This document shows positions 30,367-40,246 of a stretch of DNA of 64,000 nt, piece after piece (position 1 is the first letter of the stretch; each line of letters begins with the position of its first letter). Source of the stretch: Gracilaria vermiculophylla (taxonomy: Eukaryota > Rhodophyta > Florideophyceae > Gracilariales > Gracilariaceae). The stretch covers positions 852,649 through 916,648 of the forward strand of contig JAHNZQ020003147.1 in assembly GCA_019155205.2 (NCBI GenBank), read 5' to 3'. A program made the translations under genes and the position numbers. The notes under the pieces were generated by a model, which was not told where the DNA came from, made no database searches, and saw nothing but the letters and a program-made list of their open reading frames with translations.

Positions 30367-32367
30367 ATGCGCAATCTTCGAAAAAGCCCGCGCCGCAACC
30401 GCACTGCCCGTCGAACGCTGATTGCGTCTATTCTTCTTTGCGCCGCGCTGCTTGCGTTCGTGTTCCTCTTCCTCTTTTCCTCCTGGCTTGGCAAGCTTCT
30501 GAGACGCACTGCGCGTCTCTCACCAGCAGGCGCAAAATGCCACGCTGCAAGCGACCCATCGGCCGCCGTGGCTCCGCATTACATGTTCATATCATTGGTA
30601 ACTCCAGCCACAGCGCAATCTTCCTTGACTGGCCTTTCGAAGCTCGACGTAGCAAGCAGCACCTGTGTGTATCGCATGTATGCCACCACCGAACGCCACT
30701 TCAGCGCCCTTGCAGTCTACCATGGCCTCTGCGTCGGCCTCGGCAACGGCTGTGCCGTGCAAGTGCATCTGCAATCTGGCGCTCCGATGTGGGCAGCCCT
30801 TTCTCTTGGCGATGTTGCCAGCAGAACCACCGTCATATTTCTGCGTACCGGCGTCACGTTTACCGATCGAGCCTTTTCCTGGATTCAACTGGCGCAACAA
30901 GCCACGGAACGGCTGTACGCCGACGGTGGCCGGCAGGATATCGCCGGCGCTGCAATCGGTTGCCATGGCGAGACTGGCTACTCTCCATGGTGGTCCATGT
31001 CTGTGGGCTCTTTGAATACAACATGCGCTTTCGCACCCATTCGTGCCCGTGGCCCTGACACATGGCAGTTCTTTTGCCACTGGTATGCCAACCGTAGAAG
31101 AGAGTGGGTCTCATGGCCTCACACATGGCACACACTCAACTCGCTTCCGGAATTCTGGAAAGGAACAAGTAGGAATTCTCGCGATGAGCGCCTTATTCAA
31201 TTCGGAAAAGTCGTGGGAAAGGATTATTCTTTCGTCAACAATCCGCATCTCATGTGGGAACGGTGGTTCCCTCGATGGGCTGGCAACTACACTCTTCGCG
31301 TGCTTACAGCAGAAAATAATCTGGGTGTCGTACTACCCGCACAGCCTGAGCCGCCAAAAGCACCAGCGGTCGCTGTAGCGAATGACTCCACCCACGGTCT
31401 TTACTCCACGTCGTTTGGAGATGTAATCAGCGTCGGAAGTGTTTGGTATGAGCCTGTGGATGGCGATTTGGGAACTGGCTATTTCAATGCATTGAAGAAG
31501 ATTGTCAGTCAGAAACCTAGCATGGTGTCTTTGACAATTGTCAATCACAAGTTCATGCAACTGACTCGAAGTTGGTTGTGCAACGTTCAGGGCGGAGGAT
31601 TTATTCCCCCGAACATCATATGGATCACTCTCGATGAAAAATCGAAGCAGGCAGTGCGCGCACTTGGAATCGGCCAATCAATTGATATCTTGGATGCTCT
31701 CAGTGCGGACAACATGGACTCTCAGAATATAATATACGGACAACCAGCGTACTGGAAGCTCATGCTCATGCGCACTCGACTCATCCGCGACTTGCTTGAC
31801 CGTGGCATTGACGTGTTTTTGTTTGAAACCGATCAGGTGTGGTTACAGAATCCGTTCGAGTATATCGACAAGGAACTGGAAGCGGGATCGGACATGGTTG
31901 GAACCCTTGATACGCAACATAACGTTGCTGGCAATACAATCATGCTTCGGTCTATTCTACCTACCCGTCGAATGTGGAATGAGGTGTACACACGATTCAA
32001 AAGTGACTACGATGCGAAGGGGGTGGAGAAGATGAAAATACATGGTTCAGCTTTTGTCAAGCACGACCAACATCATCTGAGCGATTTGCTTCTGTTCAAC
32101 TCTGCATTTATTCGAGACTTTCCCGTAGCTCTTGGACTCCTCAATGCACAGCTTTTTGTCGGAGGCTCCTGGTATTCTGGAATGTACAAAACACCGGAGT
32201 CAAGACGGCCGGTGATTATAAACAATAACTTCATTTCAGGAACAGAGAAGAAGAAAGCAAGAGCCATAACTTTTGGTCACTGGTTTTTGCAATCGGACAA
32301 CAAAACATGTGACATCCAAGCTGTTCGCGAGGCATTACGGTACAAGTTCAAGAGCAATCCGTATTAG
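30367..32367 (+). CDS. GT77-like nucleotide-diphospho-sugar transferase, Golgi type II
   Basis: A 666-residue protein with a basic cytosolic N terminus, one signal-anchor helix (about residues 17-39) and a large lumenal part. The C-terminal half (about 345-650) matches the Nucleotid_trans (GT77-type) fold: PSMVSLTIVNHKFMQLTRSW, the helix YWKLMLMRTRLIRDLLDRG, then FLFETDQVWLQNPFEY, where families usually have a DxD; here it is ETD. DLLLFNSAFIR and the late GHWFLQSDN block also fit. The N-terminal half (about 60-330) is not recognised; TVIFLRTGVTFTDRAFSWI and the downstream acidic/aromatic blocks look like a second GT-A-like module. ATG 30367 directly precedes the signal anchor. Relatives make arabinosyl or galactosyl linkages on cell-wall polymers; the donor and acceptor here are unknown. 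Confidence 0.75.
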   Translation: MRNLRKSPRRNRTARRTLIASILLCAALLAFVFLFLFSSWLGKLLRRTARLSPAGAKCHAASDPSAAVAPHYMFISLVTPATAQSSLTGLSKLDVASSTCVYRMYATTERHFSALAVYHGLCVGLGNGCAVQVHLQSGAPMWAALSLGDVASRTTVIFLRTGVTFTDRAFSWIQLAQQATERLYADGGRQDIAGAAIGCHGETGYSPWWSMSVGSLNTTCAFAPIRARGPDTWQFFCHWYANRRREWVSWPHTWHTLNSLPEFWKGTSRNSRDERLIQFGKVVGKDYSFVNNPHLMWERWFPRWAGNYTLRVLTAENNLGVVLPAQPEPPKAPAVAVANDSTHGLYSTSFGDVISVGSVWYEPVDGDLGTGYFNALKKIVSQKPSMVSLTIVNHKFMQLTRSWLCNVQGGGFIPPNIIWITLDEKSKQAVRALGIGQSIDILDALSADNMDSQNIIYGQPAYWKLMLMRTRLIRDLLDRGIDVFLFETDQVWLQNPFEYIDKELEAGSDMVGTLDTQHNVAGNTIMLRSILPTRRMWNEVYTRFKSDYDAKGVEKMKIHGSAFVKHDQHHLSDLLLFNSAFIRDFPVALGLLNAQLFVGGSWYSGMYKTPESRRPVIINNNFISGTEKKKARAITFGHWFLQSDNKTCDIQAVREALRYKFKSNPY

Positions 32368-33026
32368 CGTCGTCTGGCAGGAACAAGAGGTACTGTTCGC
32401 GTCCGTGAGATCGTGAAAATACTGTGCACGGGATTGAGCAAACAAGATGTTTGTCAAAGAGTTTGACCGAGCGGAATGTCGCCGAGCAAGCGTTGAATAC
32501 AAGATGGAACAAAATAATGAAGGCCCTCGCGTCATTGGTTCAGTTGCATTTCCACGGCACTGGAAAAGAAAATATCAAGTTAAGACCGGTTCTCAGTTTT
32601 ACTAAAGATTTGCGAGTAAGTGGTGAGATATGAGCCGCAACTGAGACAGGTTTAAAACTCAGATTTGATGAGAAGCGCGCTTCTCGAGATTTGAGATTGA
32701 TTGTTCTTCTGTACATCTCAAAGATGGAAATATCTCGGAAGCCTGTGGGTACGCATCGGAAATTTGCATAACTCGTCAACTTGTGTACAATTCGAGGGCA
32801 TGGATCCACAATGAAAAACTCGTGACTAGAAGAGCCGGACAACATTTGATTATGTCCTGGTGCTATCTCGTCCATATGTCCAGGGAGGAGCACACCTGTG
32901 GAGCGCTCACATCGAAAGTGACAGAAGGGGAAGGAATGTCCCCCTCTTTTTCTTTTTTTTTTCTTTTTTTTTCCACTGTCGCTGCTTGGGGCATTGGGCC
33001 TCCGTAACGCTACAGAGTCTTTTCAG
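32368..33026. other. Convergent 3' intergenic region
   Basis: 659 bp between the glycosyltransferase and OSCA-like 3' ends. There is no gene. A T-rich tract (about 32946-32973) is present. Confidence 0.5.
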
Positions 33027-35411
33027 TCATGGCGGATTGGCGTTTTCATCAGTCGGTGCTGTTCCAACCGCATCCTTCCATTCCTCGCTCGAGACCGAGT
33101 TGTGTGGGGGTTGCTCCATTCCTTTCTTCATTCCGGCAGGCAGCGGTCCCATTTCCACGTCCTCTTCCATTTCAGGCGTTACCTCCCTGTGCTTATCGTC
33201 GACACCGTTTAGGTTTTCTATCGGATCAGGTAAAGGCTCATAGCCTGGGTGTAAATACTTTGCAGCAAGTTCATCCGATATCATATCGGGTCCATCTTGT
33301 TCGTCCACAACAATTTGCGTCTCGAGGACAGACCCGTGCTCGCAAACTCTCAGGAATCGCCGACGACAGTAAAACAAGAACACAACCGATATGACTGCTG
33401 GAAGAATGACCAACACAGTGTGAACCGGGTTCTCATTCACACCAAAGATTCCGATCATGGTGATGAAGTGCAAGAACATGCTCACCCATAGGGCATACAG
33501 AGCTCCGCCATACATGCGCCCGCCGTCCTCGTACTCGTTGTGCAGCGAAAAGCACAGGTTGTACTTCCACACCACGTACATGACAGCAAAATATGTGAAC
33601 GTGATTGGGATAATGAACGGTGCAATCGTGCTGTAGATGAGGCCGAGCAGAGCAACGAGTTGCGCAATGCCGTAATAGCGATAGTACTGGAACAAGGTGG
33701 ACCCCGTTTCAACATCATTCCTTTCGCGCGTTGTGCGCGCAAAGAACTTGAGAAAGATGGCGCGCAGCACCACGCGACCGATCTGAAGGATTTCCTTGGG
33801 CGTCTCGGACAGGGCTTTGAGAAGAATGAAGTTCATCATGAAGGCGCCCTGCTTTGGAGCGGCGGACGCGAGAAACTCGGCAGCTTGGCCAGGTTCCTTT
33901 ATGATTTCCACGAGCTTGTCCAACAGGGAGCCGGCGACAATGACAAACAGGAAATTGGAGAACACGACAAAGGTGAAATACCAGTCGCGGACGTACATGT
34001 CCACCTTGGCAATGGACGACACTCGGGATATGGAGACGAACAAGCGAAAAAAAGTGGGTATCAAACCCAGAAACACGGACAGAATGATGGCCGGCAAGAA
34101 ACTCTCGATGAAACCGTTGAGCGCCGGCATCCAATCCTGGACGCCGTCCAGAAAGGAAAAGGGCTTCTGGCCGCGGATCTCAAGGTCGGCGAGGTTTTGA
34201 AGGTTGGTCAAGCCCATGATGAACGTGACGGGGACGATCCAGAAGAGAACGAGAAGCACGGAGCACAGGACGGTGATGGTTGCACGCATGCCCGTCTGCC
34301 AGCGCGGGATGGAAAACGCGGGCCAGTTGACGGCGTTGGGCTCCGGGGCGCGCTCGGCGCGCCACTCTGTGGCGACGCGGGCAAAGTTTACTTGGGCGGC
34401 GTCGCTGGCGGCTCTGCGGGTGGTGAAGACGACGATGGCGGCAGTGGTGGGCGGGCACAGGTGGGCGTTGGCCGGCTGTTGGTACAGCGTGATCTTATTG
34501 GCATAGTGGTGCTGCTGCTCCGCCCAATAGTTTATGGAGTCGACGGCGGCCGAGGAGCCGCGGCAGCACGAGCAGAAGCCAACTTTGTGGGTGGGGCGCC
34601 TGCCGTCGAGCTTCTGGTTGAAGTGCAGGTCCCACTCGGCGCGCTCACGCTTCTTGACGGCGGCCCAGAATTTTTGGTGCTTGGCCAGGAGCTTGGAGGC
34701 GTTTCTGACGAAGAAGACGTTGGCAACCTTGTCGGGCAGCAGGGCGTTCCAGTACTCGTACACGGCGTGGTGGTTACGGTTTTGGTCGGGGATGTCTTGC
34801 ACAACGACGGCGTAGTTGGCCGGGGTGTCGGACGCGCGGTAGGCCTTGCGGTGCTTAGAGTAGACGCCGAACTCGCGGTAAATGACGTAGCAGGTGAGCA
34901 GGAGGACGAGGTAGTCGACTGCAAGCACGACCCAGAACCTCCACTTGTCGGTGCTGCTGACGTGGGACAGCGAGAACATCTGCACGCCGAAGGTTGTGGG
35001 GTCGGAGGCGGAGTCGGGGTCCGGGTCGGGGCGTGGATCGGCGGTTCGGAAGACGGCGAGCAGCACGGTGGCCGGGATCGACAGCACGAGGAAGAGGAAG
35101 GCCATGGTGCGGAGGTAGCGCAGGAAGAGGGCGGCGTCCAGGCCGTGGGTGACGGCGACGGTGTCGAGATCAATTCGAATGAGGGGGCCGAGCCAGCCGA
35201 GCGGGCGGTAGGACGGGGGCGGCGGGCTGTACACGCGGTTGCCGAAGTAGTCCAAGCGCAGGCGAGCATTGTTGAGGGCGCGGCGCGCCTCGAACACGGA
35301 CGGCAGCCTGCGGCGCAGCACGTCGAAGGCGAGCAGGCACACGAAGACGGTGGTGGTGCCGACGCCTAAGTTGAGGATGAGACCCCACGTCTGGCTGTCT
35401 AATTCGGCCAT
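33027..35411 (-). CDS. OSCA/TMEM63-type (DUF221/CSC1) cation channel
   Basis: A 794-residue multi-pass membrane protein of the family of osmosensitive, calcium-permeable channels. Seen: an extracellular N terminus and first helix (about 9-28), an RSN1_TM-like early region with helices near 96-120 and 155-180, a cytosolic RRM-like loop (ANYAVVVQDIPDQ... to about 400, including the CSCC stretch typical of the 10TM putative phosphate transporter domain), then the DUF221 core with about seven helices (FWIVPVTFIMGLTNLQNL, LPAIILSVFLGLIPTFFRLF, YFTFVVFSNFLFVIVAGSLL, FMMNFILLKALSETPKEI and later). The family's pore helices are within this block. The C-terminal tail is acidic. ATG 35411 precedes the first helix; longer upstream frames are repeat-derived. 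It lies head-to-head with TAB2 across a CpG island. Confidence 0.92.
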   Translation of the reverse strand: MAELDSQTWGLILNLGVGTTTVFVCLLAFDVLRRRLPSVFEARRALNNARLRLDYFGNRVYSPPPPSYRPLGWLGPLIRIDLDTVAVTHGLDAALFLRYLRTMAFLFLVLSIPATVLLAVFRTADPRPDPDPDSASDPTTFGVQMFSLSHVSSTDKWRFWVVLAVDYLVLLLTCYVIYREFGVYSKHRKAYRASDTPANYAVVVQDIPDQNRNHHAVYEYWNALLPDKVANVFFVRNASKLLAKHQKFWAAVKKRERAEWDLHFNQKLDGRRPTHKVGFCSCCRGSSAAVDSINYWAEQQHHYANKITLYQQPANAHLCPPTTAAIVVFTTRRAASDAAQVNFARVATEWRAERAPEPNAVNWPAFSIPRWQTGMRATITVLCSVLLVLFWIVPVTFIMGLTNLQNLADLEIRGQKPFSFLDGVQDWMPALNGFIESFLPAIILSVFLGLIPTFFRLFVSISRVSSIAKVDMYVRDWYFTFVVFSNFLFVIVAGSLLDKLVEIIKEPGQAAEFLASAAPKQGAFMMNFILLKALSETPKEILQIGRVVLRAIFLKFFARTTRERNDVETGSTLFQYYRYYGIAQLVALLGLIYSTIAPFIIPITFTYFAVMYVVWKYNLCFSLHNEYEDGGRMYGGALYALWVSMFLHFITMIGIFGVNENPVHTVLVILPAVISVVFLFYCRRRFLRVCEHGSVLETQIVVDEQDGPDMISDELAAKYLHPGYEPLPDPIENLNGVDDKHREVTPEMEEDVEMGPLPAGMKKGMEQPPHNSVSSEEWKDAVGTAPTDENANPP

Positions 35412-36161
35412 GCGGCGGCGACTCGGGGCGAAGGGGCGGGGGGGGGGGCGTGTGGGCGGCGATGGGTGGAGCGCGGGCGCGGCGATGGGTGGGGGCGTGG
35501 ACGCGGCGATGGGTGGGGGCGGACGCGGGCGGCGGGCGGCGGGCGGCGGGCGGCGGGCGGCGGGCGGCGGGCGGCGGGCGGCGGTTGCGGCTGCGGCGCG
35601 GATGGTGCTCGAATGAAGGGAGGGCGCGCACCGAACTGCGGCTATGAGGGAGAAGCGGCGGAGATTGAGCAAACGGCGCGGGGGGGTAAGCGAAGCGTCA
35701 AAAAAAGCGCCGAAAAAGCGGCGAGCATCTGCACAGCGCGGCGGCCAACGGGCAACGCGTGTAGCGGCCGTGTGCGCGCGCGCAGCGGCGTGCCGGTGCG
35801 CACCGCAGCGCGGCGCCGAACGTTACGCGGCGCGACGCAGCGCGGCGCCGAGCGGCCGCGCGGTTTACAGCGGGGGGTGGCGCCGAGCGCGGGCGCGCGC
35901 ACGTGGCGCGCCCCCCATTGGCCGTTCCTTGTTGCCGCGCGTCCGCGCATCGCGGCCACTGCGCGCGTTCCCACGTGTGCGCGCTGGTTGCGCGTCGCGA
36001 CCGCCTGCACGAGCGCGCGACGTGTGCGCGCTGGAAGACGTGGCCACGCCTGCGTGCCGCCGTGAGCTCCCGCGCGCGCGCCGCGCCCTCCGCATCGCTC
36101 AACCATGCGGCGCGCGCGCGGCGTCCCGCGGCGATGCGGGTGCGCGCACCAAGTCCGCGCG
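35412..36161. promoter_or_regulatory. CpG-rich bidirectional region, OSCA-like and TAB2 genes
   Basis: 750 bp, dominated by C and G. It contains a 7-bp tandem repeat (35521-35585) with regularly spaced GGG runs on the plus strand. Both neighbouring CDS starts are embedded in the same GC-rich island. Stop-free frames on both strands are composition artefacts. Confidence 0.5.
35521..35585 (+). repeat. 7-bp GGCGGGC tandem repeat, G-quadruplex-capable
   Basis: About nine units; four or more GGG runs at seven-base spacing on the plus strand fit the usual G-quadruplex pattern. It lies about 110-175 bp upstream of the OSCA-like start. Confidence 0.8.
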
Positions 36162-37172
36162 ATGAGCGCCGCCGCCGCCGCCTTTGTGCCGCGCGCGCCG
36201 CCGCCGCCGCGCGCGCGCCGCGTGGCGCCGCCCGCGTGCGCGCCGCGCCGCCCGCCGCCGCCGTGCGCGTGGGGAGCGGCGCGCGCGCGCTGCGCGCTGC
36301 CGCCGCCGGTGCCGCTGGCGCCGCCCGCGTCCGACGTGTGGGAGCTCGACTTCTACTCGCGCCCGGTGGTCGGCGCCGACGGCAAGAAGCTGTGGGAGCT
36401 CATCATCACCGACTCGCAGGCCACCTTCGAGCACGTCGAGGCCATCCCCAACTCGCTGGTCAACTCGCGCGAGCTGCGCGCGCGCGTGCAGGCCGTCATG
36501 GCCGACGCCGCCGCGCCGCCGGCCACCATCAAGTTCTTCCGCGCCCAAATGTTCAACATGATCACCATCGCCCTGTCCGAGCTGGGCGTGCAGCTGTCGC
36601 CTTCGCGCCGCACCTACGCCCTCTTCCAGCTGCTGCGCCGCCGCCAGCAGCTCGTGTACAGCGCCATGCCGGGCTTCCGCGCGTCTCTGGCCCCGCGCGC
36701 CCCTATGTTCACGTCGCTGGACATGAACGTGCCGCAGCCGCTGCCGGACGCGCTGCGCTGCGAAAGCTTCGCCTTTGGCCGCTTCCCGCTCGGCGAGCTG
36801 CAGCAATTCTTCGCGCAGGCCGACCCTGACTCCTACTTTGGCGACGCCTGCCTGGTCGACCCCTCGCTGCGCCCGGACGCCTCCGTGCCCGGCATGATCA
36901 TCTTCTCCAAGCGCGCGCGCGCCCTGTCGGCGTGGATCAGCGGCACAGAGCTGGCCTTTATCAGAGTGGTGTTCGAAAAGCAACAGATCCTCCTCGAGTG
37001 CGGCCTCAGCACAGTCTACAAGTTTGCGCAAATCAGCGCCGACCTCAAGAACGACGTGCGCACATTCCAGCAAGCCAAGCTCAAAACGGCCGGCGTGCAC
37101 TTCCTGGCCGTGCAGGCCGACCAAGACGCCGACGAGGTGGAGGGCATGTGGCTGCTGTCCGAGCTCTTGTAG
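36162..37172 (+). CDS. TAB2/ATAB2-like (DUF1092) photosystem I translation factor
   Basis: A 336-residue protein from ATG 36162; an upstream in-frame ATG at 36105 would add 19 residues. TAB2-family proteins are RNA-binding factors of cyanobacterial origin needed for translation of psaB (and related) mRNA in the plastid. Seen: an N-terminal about 55-residue Ala/Pro/Arg transit peptide that begins MSAAAAAFVPR, with the early Phe typical of red algal plastid signals; then VWELDFYSRPVVGADGKKLW, ELIITDSQATFEHVEAIPN, LVNSRELRARV, the signature block IKFFRAQMFNMITIALSELG, PSRRTYALFQLL and a C-terminal domain with VEGMWLLSEL. Length agrees with the family. It is very GC-rich. Its stop is 12 bp from the stop of the convergent GST-like gene. 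Confidence 0.9.
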   Translation: MSAAAAAFVPRAPPPPRARRVAPPACAPRRPPPPCAWGAARARCALPPPVPLAPPASDVWELDFYSRPVVGADGKKLWELIITDSQATFEHVEAIPNSLVNSRELRARVQAVMADAAAPPATIKFFRAQMFNMITIALSELGVQLSPSRRTYALFQLLRRRQQLVYSAMPGFRASLAPRAPMFTSLDMNVPQPLPDALRCESFAFGRFPLGELQQFFAQADPDSYFGDACLVDPSLRPDASVPGMIIFSKRARALSAWISGTELAFIRVVFEKQQILLECGLSTVYKFAQISADLKNDVRTFQQAKLKTAGVHFLAVQADQDADEVEGMWLLSELL

Positions 37173-37184
37173 CGCGCGCGCCGC

Positions 37185-38757
37185 TCACAGCTGCTGGCCG
37201 AGCGTGCGCAGCAGCCAGTTGATGGCGCCGCAAAACTGGTGCATGGCGAGCAGCGGCATGTCGCGCGGCGTGCAGCAACGCGCGCGCTCGAAGCGCACGG
37301 CGTCGCCCACGCACTTCCAGCTGTCGCGCGGAATGTGCTGCCGCGCGGCGTCCTCCAGCGCCTCCAGTAAATCCGGGTCGAACAGCGCGTTGGCCATGAT
37401 GCGGAACGCGAGGTCGATGTGCGCGTGGTCGAGCTCGCGCGCGTTGGCGCCGCGGATGGCGTCCTTGACGACGAGCGCGGCGTTGCGGCACATGGTCTCC
37501 GCGGCGATGTTGCGCATGTGCCGGCCCTCGGGCCCGTCGTTGAGCACGTGCTTGCTGCGCGCCGTGTCCACCGAGTGCGACAGCGGCAGGCGCCTGGCCG
37601 AGAAGCGCACCGGCCCGATCTGCGGCGGCAGCGCGCCGATGTGCGTCCAGTCGTCGCCGCGCGTGAGCTGCGCCGGCGGCCACTTGTCCCAGTGGTGGAA
37701 CCATTTGGCCAGGTTGGGGCGGCCGTCCGTGATGTCCATGCTCCTCCAGTACCTGAGCGACGCGCGCGCGCGTTCAAACACGGTGGCTGGTGCGCGCAGC
37801 GACAGCGAGGCGTTAGCGGCGGGCGCGAGCGCGGGTGCGGGTGCGGGTGCGGGTGTGGGTGCGGGTGCGGGTGGGCGCAGCGCAGCGAGGGCGCGGCAAC
37901 TTACAGAAATTGATGTCGACAAAGGACGGCTCGTCGCCCGGGTAGAAAAAGGGGCCGGCGTACTCGGCGAGCGACTTTTCGATGATGTCGAGCGTCTGGT
38001 GCACGGGGTTGAGCGCGCGGGGCAGCATGGAGGAGGGGCCGCGCAGGGCCGAAAGCCAGGCGCCGAGGAAGACACGCTCGAGGCGGAGGTAGCGGTGGAA
38101 GGACTGCATCATGTCGTTGTCGTCGGTGGGAATCATCTTCTTGTACGGGGTCTGGAAGGTGTCCTCCAGCAGGAACATGATGTCCATGGACTCGGTGACG
38201 ACGGTGCCGTCGAGCTCGATAACGGGGAGCAGGCCGGACGGGACCTTTTTGAGAAACTCGGGGGGCTTTGAACCGTAGCAGCTCATGTTGATCTTGGTGA
38301 TGCGGTACGGGATGCGCTTGGCCTCGATGAGCAGCTGCACCTTGTGGCAGTAGGGGCACCAGCTGGCGTGGTCGCGGTAAAGCACGAGGCGGACGTCGGC
38401 GTGCTGCTGGCCGAACAGGCGCAGCGACTGCCACTCGCTGCTGGGCGTGATGAAGTTGGGGCCGTTTACATAGTCCTGCTTGACGGCGAGGTCAGACAGG
38501 GCGCGCCACGACGGGACGGCCAGCGGCGGGAGCGGGGGGGCGGACATGGACACAGCGGCATGAAAGCGGCGCGCTGCGCGCGACGTCGGCGGCGGCGGCG
38601 GCGGCAATGGCGGCGGCGCGCGGCGGCTGGGCAGGGCGCGGCGGCTGGGCAGGGCGAAGCGGCGTGCGGCGCAGTGGGGGAGCGGACGGCGAGACGGGAG
38701 CAGCAGCAGCGGCGGCGAGGGCGACGCAAACGCGGCGCGGCCGGCGGGGCGGAGCAT
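37185..38757 (-). CDS. Glutathione S-transferase-like protein with CPYC active site, two exons
   Basis: Exon 1 is 38757-37905 and exon 2 is 37786-37185; together 484 residues. Residues 1-70 are Arg/Pro/Ala-rich (MLRPAGRAAFASPS...), an apparent organelle transit peptide; a second in-frame ATG at 38547 could make a cytosolic form. The thioredoxin-fold domain (about 120-215) holds SWCPYCHKVQLLIEAKRIPY and KKVPSGLLPVIELDG, i.e. a glutaredoxin-like CPYC site (134-137). The helical GST C domain starts near DNDMMQSFHRYLRLERV and, after splicing, continues DINF-STVFERARASLRYWRSMDI and NLAKWFHHWDKW. The phase-1 junction restores a continuous GST helix, whereas the unspliced frame runs into a Pro/Arg/Thr repeat. 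The extra about 200-residue C-terminal part is Arg/Ala/His-rich with many alpha-helical segments and no known domain. Confidence 0.85.
37787..37904 (-). other. Intron of the GST-like gene, largely hexanucleotide repeat
   Basis: A 118-nt phase-1 intron with a GTAAGT donor at 37904 and a CCAG acceptor ending at 37787. Its middle (about 37828-37872) is a CCCGCA-type hexanucleotide tandem array on the sense strand. Removal reads DINF into STVFER, restoring the GST C domain. Confidence 0.87.
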
Positions 38758-40246
38758 TCGCGGCGGCGGCGGCGGCGGCAGGTCGGAGCGGCGGCGCGGC
38801 GCAGAGGCGCAGGACGGCAACGGTGAACGCCAACGGCGACGCGTATGTGCGGCGGCGCAGCGGGTGAGCGCGCGTGGCGTGTGCGCGTCCGCTGGCGCGG
38901 CGTGGCGCGCGGCTACCGCGGCGACCGCGGCGACCGCAGCGACCGCGCGTGGCGCGCACCTGCGGCGGCGCGGCGGCGGCGGCGCGCGCTCGGCGCGCCT
39001 GCGCGCCTCCCGTTTGGGGAGCTCCGGCGCGCGCACCGCTCTCGCGACCGCCGCGCCCCGGTCGGGCCGTCGCCGCGCGCGGTAGCCGCGGCGCCCGTCG
39101 CGCAGGTCGCGCGGCACTGGTGCACGTGCACTCGCGGCGCCGTGGCGCTGCTTTCCAACACGCGACGCGCCGCTGCTCCGGAAAACTATGAACGGCAGAT
39201 GAGTTACGAAGTGCATTGACGGCGCGTTGACGTAATCGCCAAGCAAGCGTCCCGCTTCGAGCGCGATGCTCGTTTGGTCGCCCGCAACAGCTGCTTTGCA
39301 GTGCACCATCGCAGCTCTCTGGTGCTGTCCAATGCCACACTGCACTGCTAACGATACGTATCGTTTGCAGCTGCCCCTGTGGCAGACACAGGCTGCTGTG
39401 ACCCTTTACTCTGCGCACTCGCAGTGCACCACGCACCTCGCTGGCACCTCGGAGCAGCGCCAATCTTGCATTCCGCTAATAAAACCAACAGAACCTCTGC
39501 CCTCGCGGCGGAGTCCGTGGAGGATGCCAGACACAAAAGTTTGGTCTGCACTTGGGCCTTCTCGTGTGCCTCCGGCGTCCGTCTCCCACTACACCGACGC
39601 GAAGCATGATACTCAGCACGGCCAATCCTACTGCACGCCTATTACGCGCCTTCTCTTCTTCTTACCTTATGTCCAAGTACGCACCAGTTATGGACCCAGG
39701 TGTACGCACCATCAAGCATTTGACTTCAGCCCGTCCACCTCTGTTCAATTTGTAACGTGCTCCTTACTGATATCGACGCGGTGTCGCTTTTTAGGTCATC
39801 AATATTCGTGTTACTGCCAAAATAGACACCTACACATCATCCAAAACTGTCTACGCCACAAACGCACCTAGTTTCTACCATCATGGACTTCTTCGAAAGC
39901 TAACGTCTATCGTATCTGAAACTGTCGTCAAGCATCGCATCAATCTTGACGGGTACGATCACATTGATGCACAACTATGCTTTTACAACTAGTCGCAGTG
40001 ACCCTTCCGATCACAGTCGTGTTTTGTGTAGCAACACTCTACACAGATGTGACACACTGCAAGCATAACCACAATAAGAATGTTAATGCTTTTGGCTTAT
40101 GCTTGCGTTGACTTGCAGTCGATCATTCAGTGCATGCTGGGCTCTCGATTGCATTGCGACATACCGATTTTTGGCCTACAACGCTTCTGAACATTGCAAT
40201 GTTCAGCTCCGAGAGGTTTGTAGTGCACAATTCTCGCAGTGAAATA
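38758..40246. other. GC-rich leader of the GST-like gene, then spacer
   Basis: 38758-39180 is a CpG-rich stretch (including a CGACCGCGG-type 9-bp direct repeat near 38917-38947) and is the likely promoter region. From about 39200 composition drops and no gene is seen up to the first Tc1-like element. Confidence 0.45.

Noticed and set aside
33540..35369. 609-codon open frame on the plus strand
   Set aside because: It is exactly antisense to the OSCA-like gene; its Gly/Asp/Val/Glu-rich sequence is the shadow expected from GC-rich coding DNA and has no motif.
36099..37124. 341-codon minus-strand frame over TAB2
   Set aside because: Antisense shadow of the clearly recognisable TAB2 protein.
37024..38271. 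415-codon plus-strand open frame across the GST-like gene
   Set aside because: Antisense shadow of both GST exons and the repeat intron; no recognisable domain.
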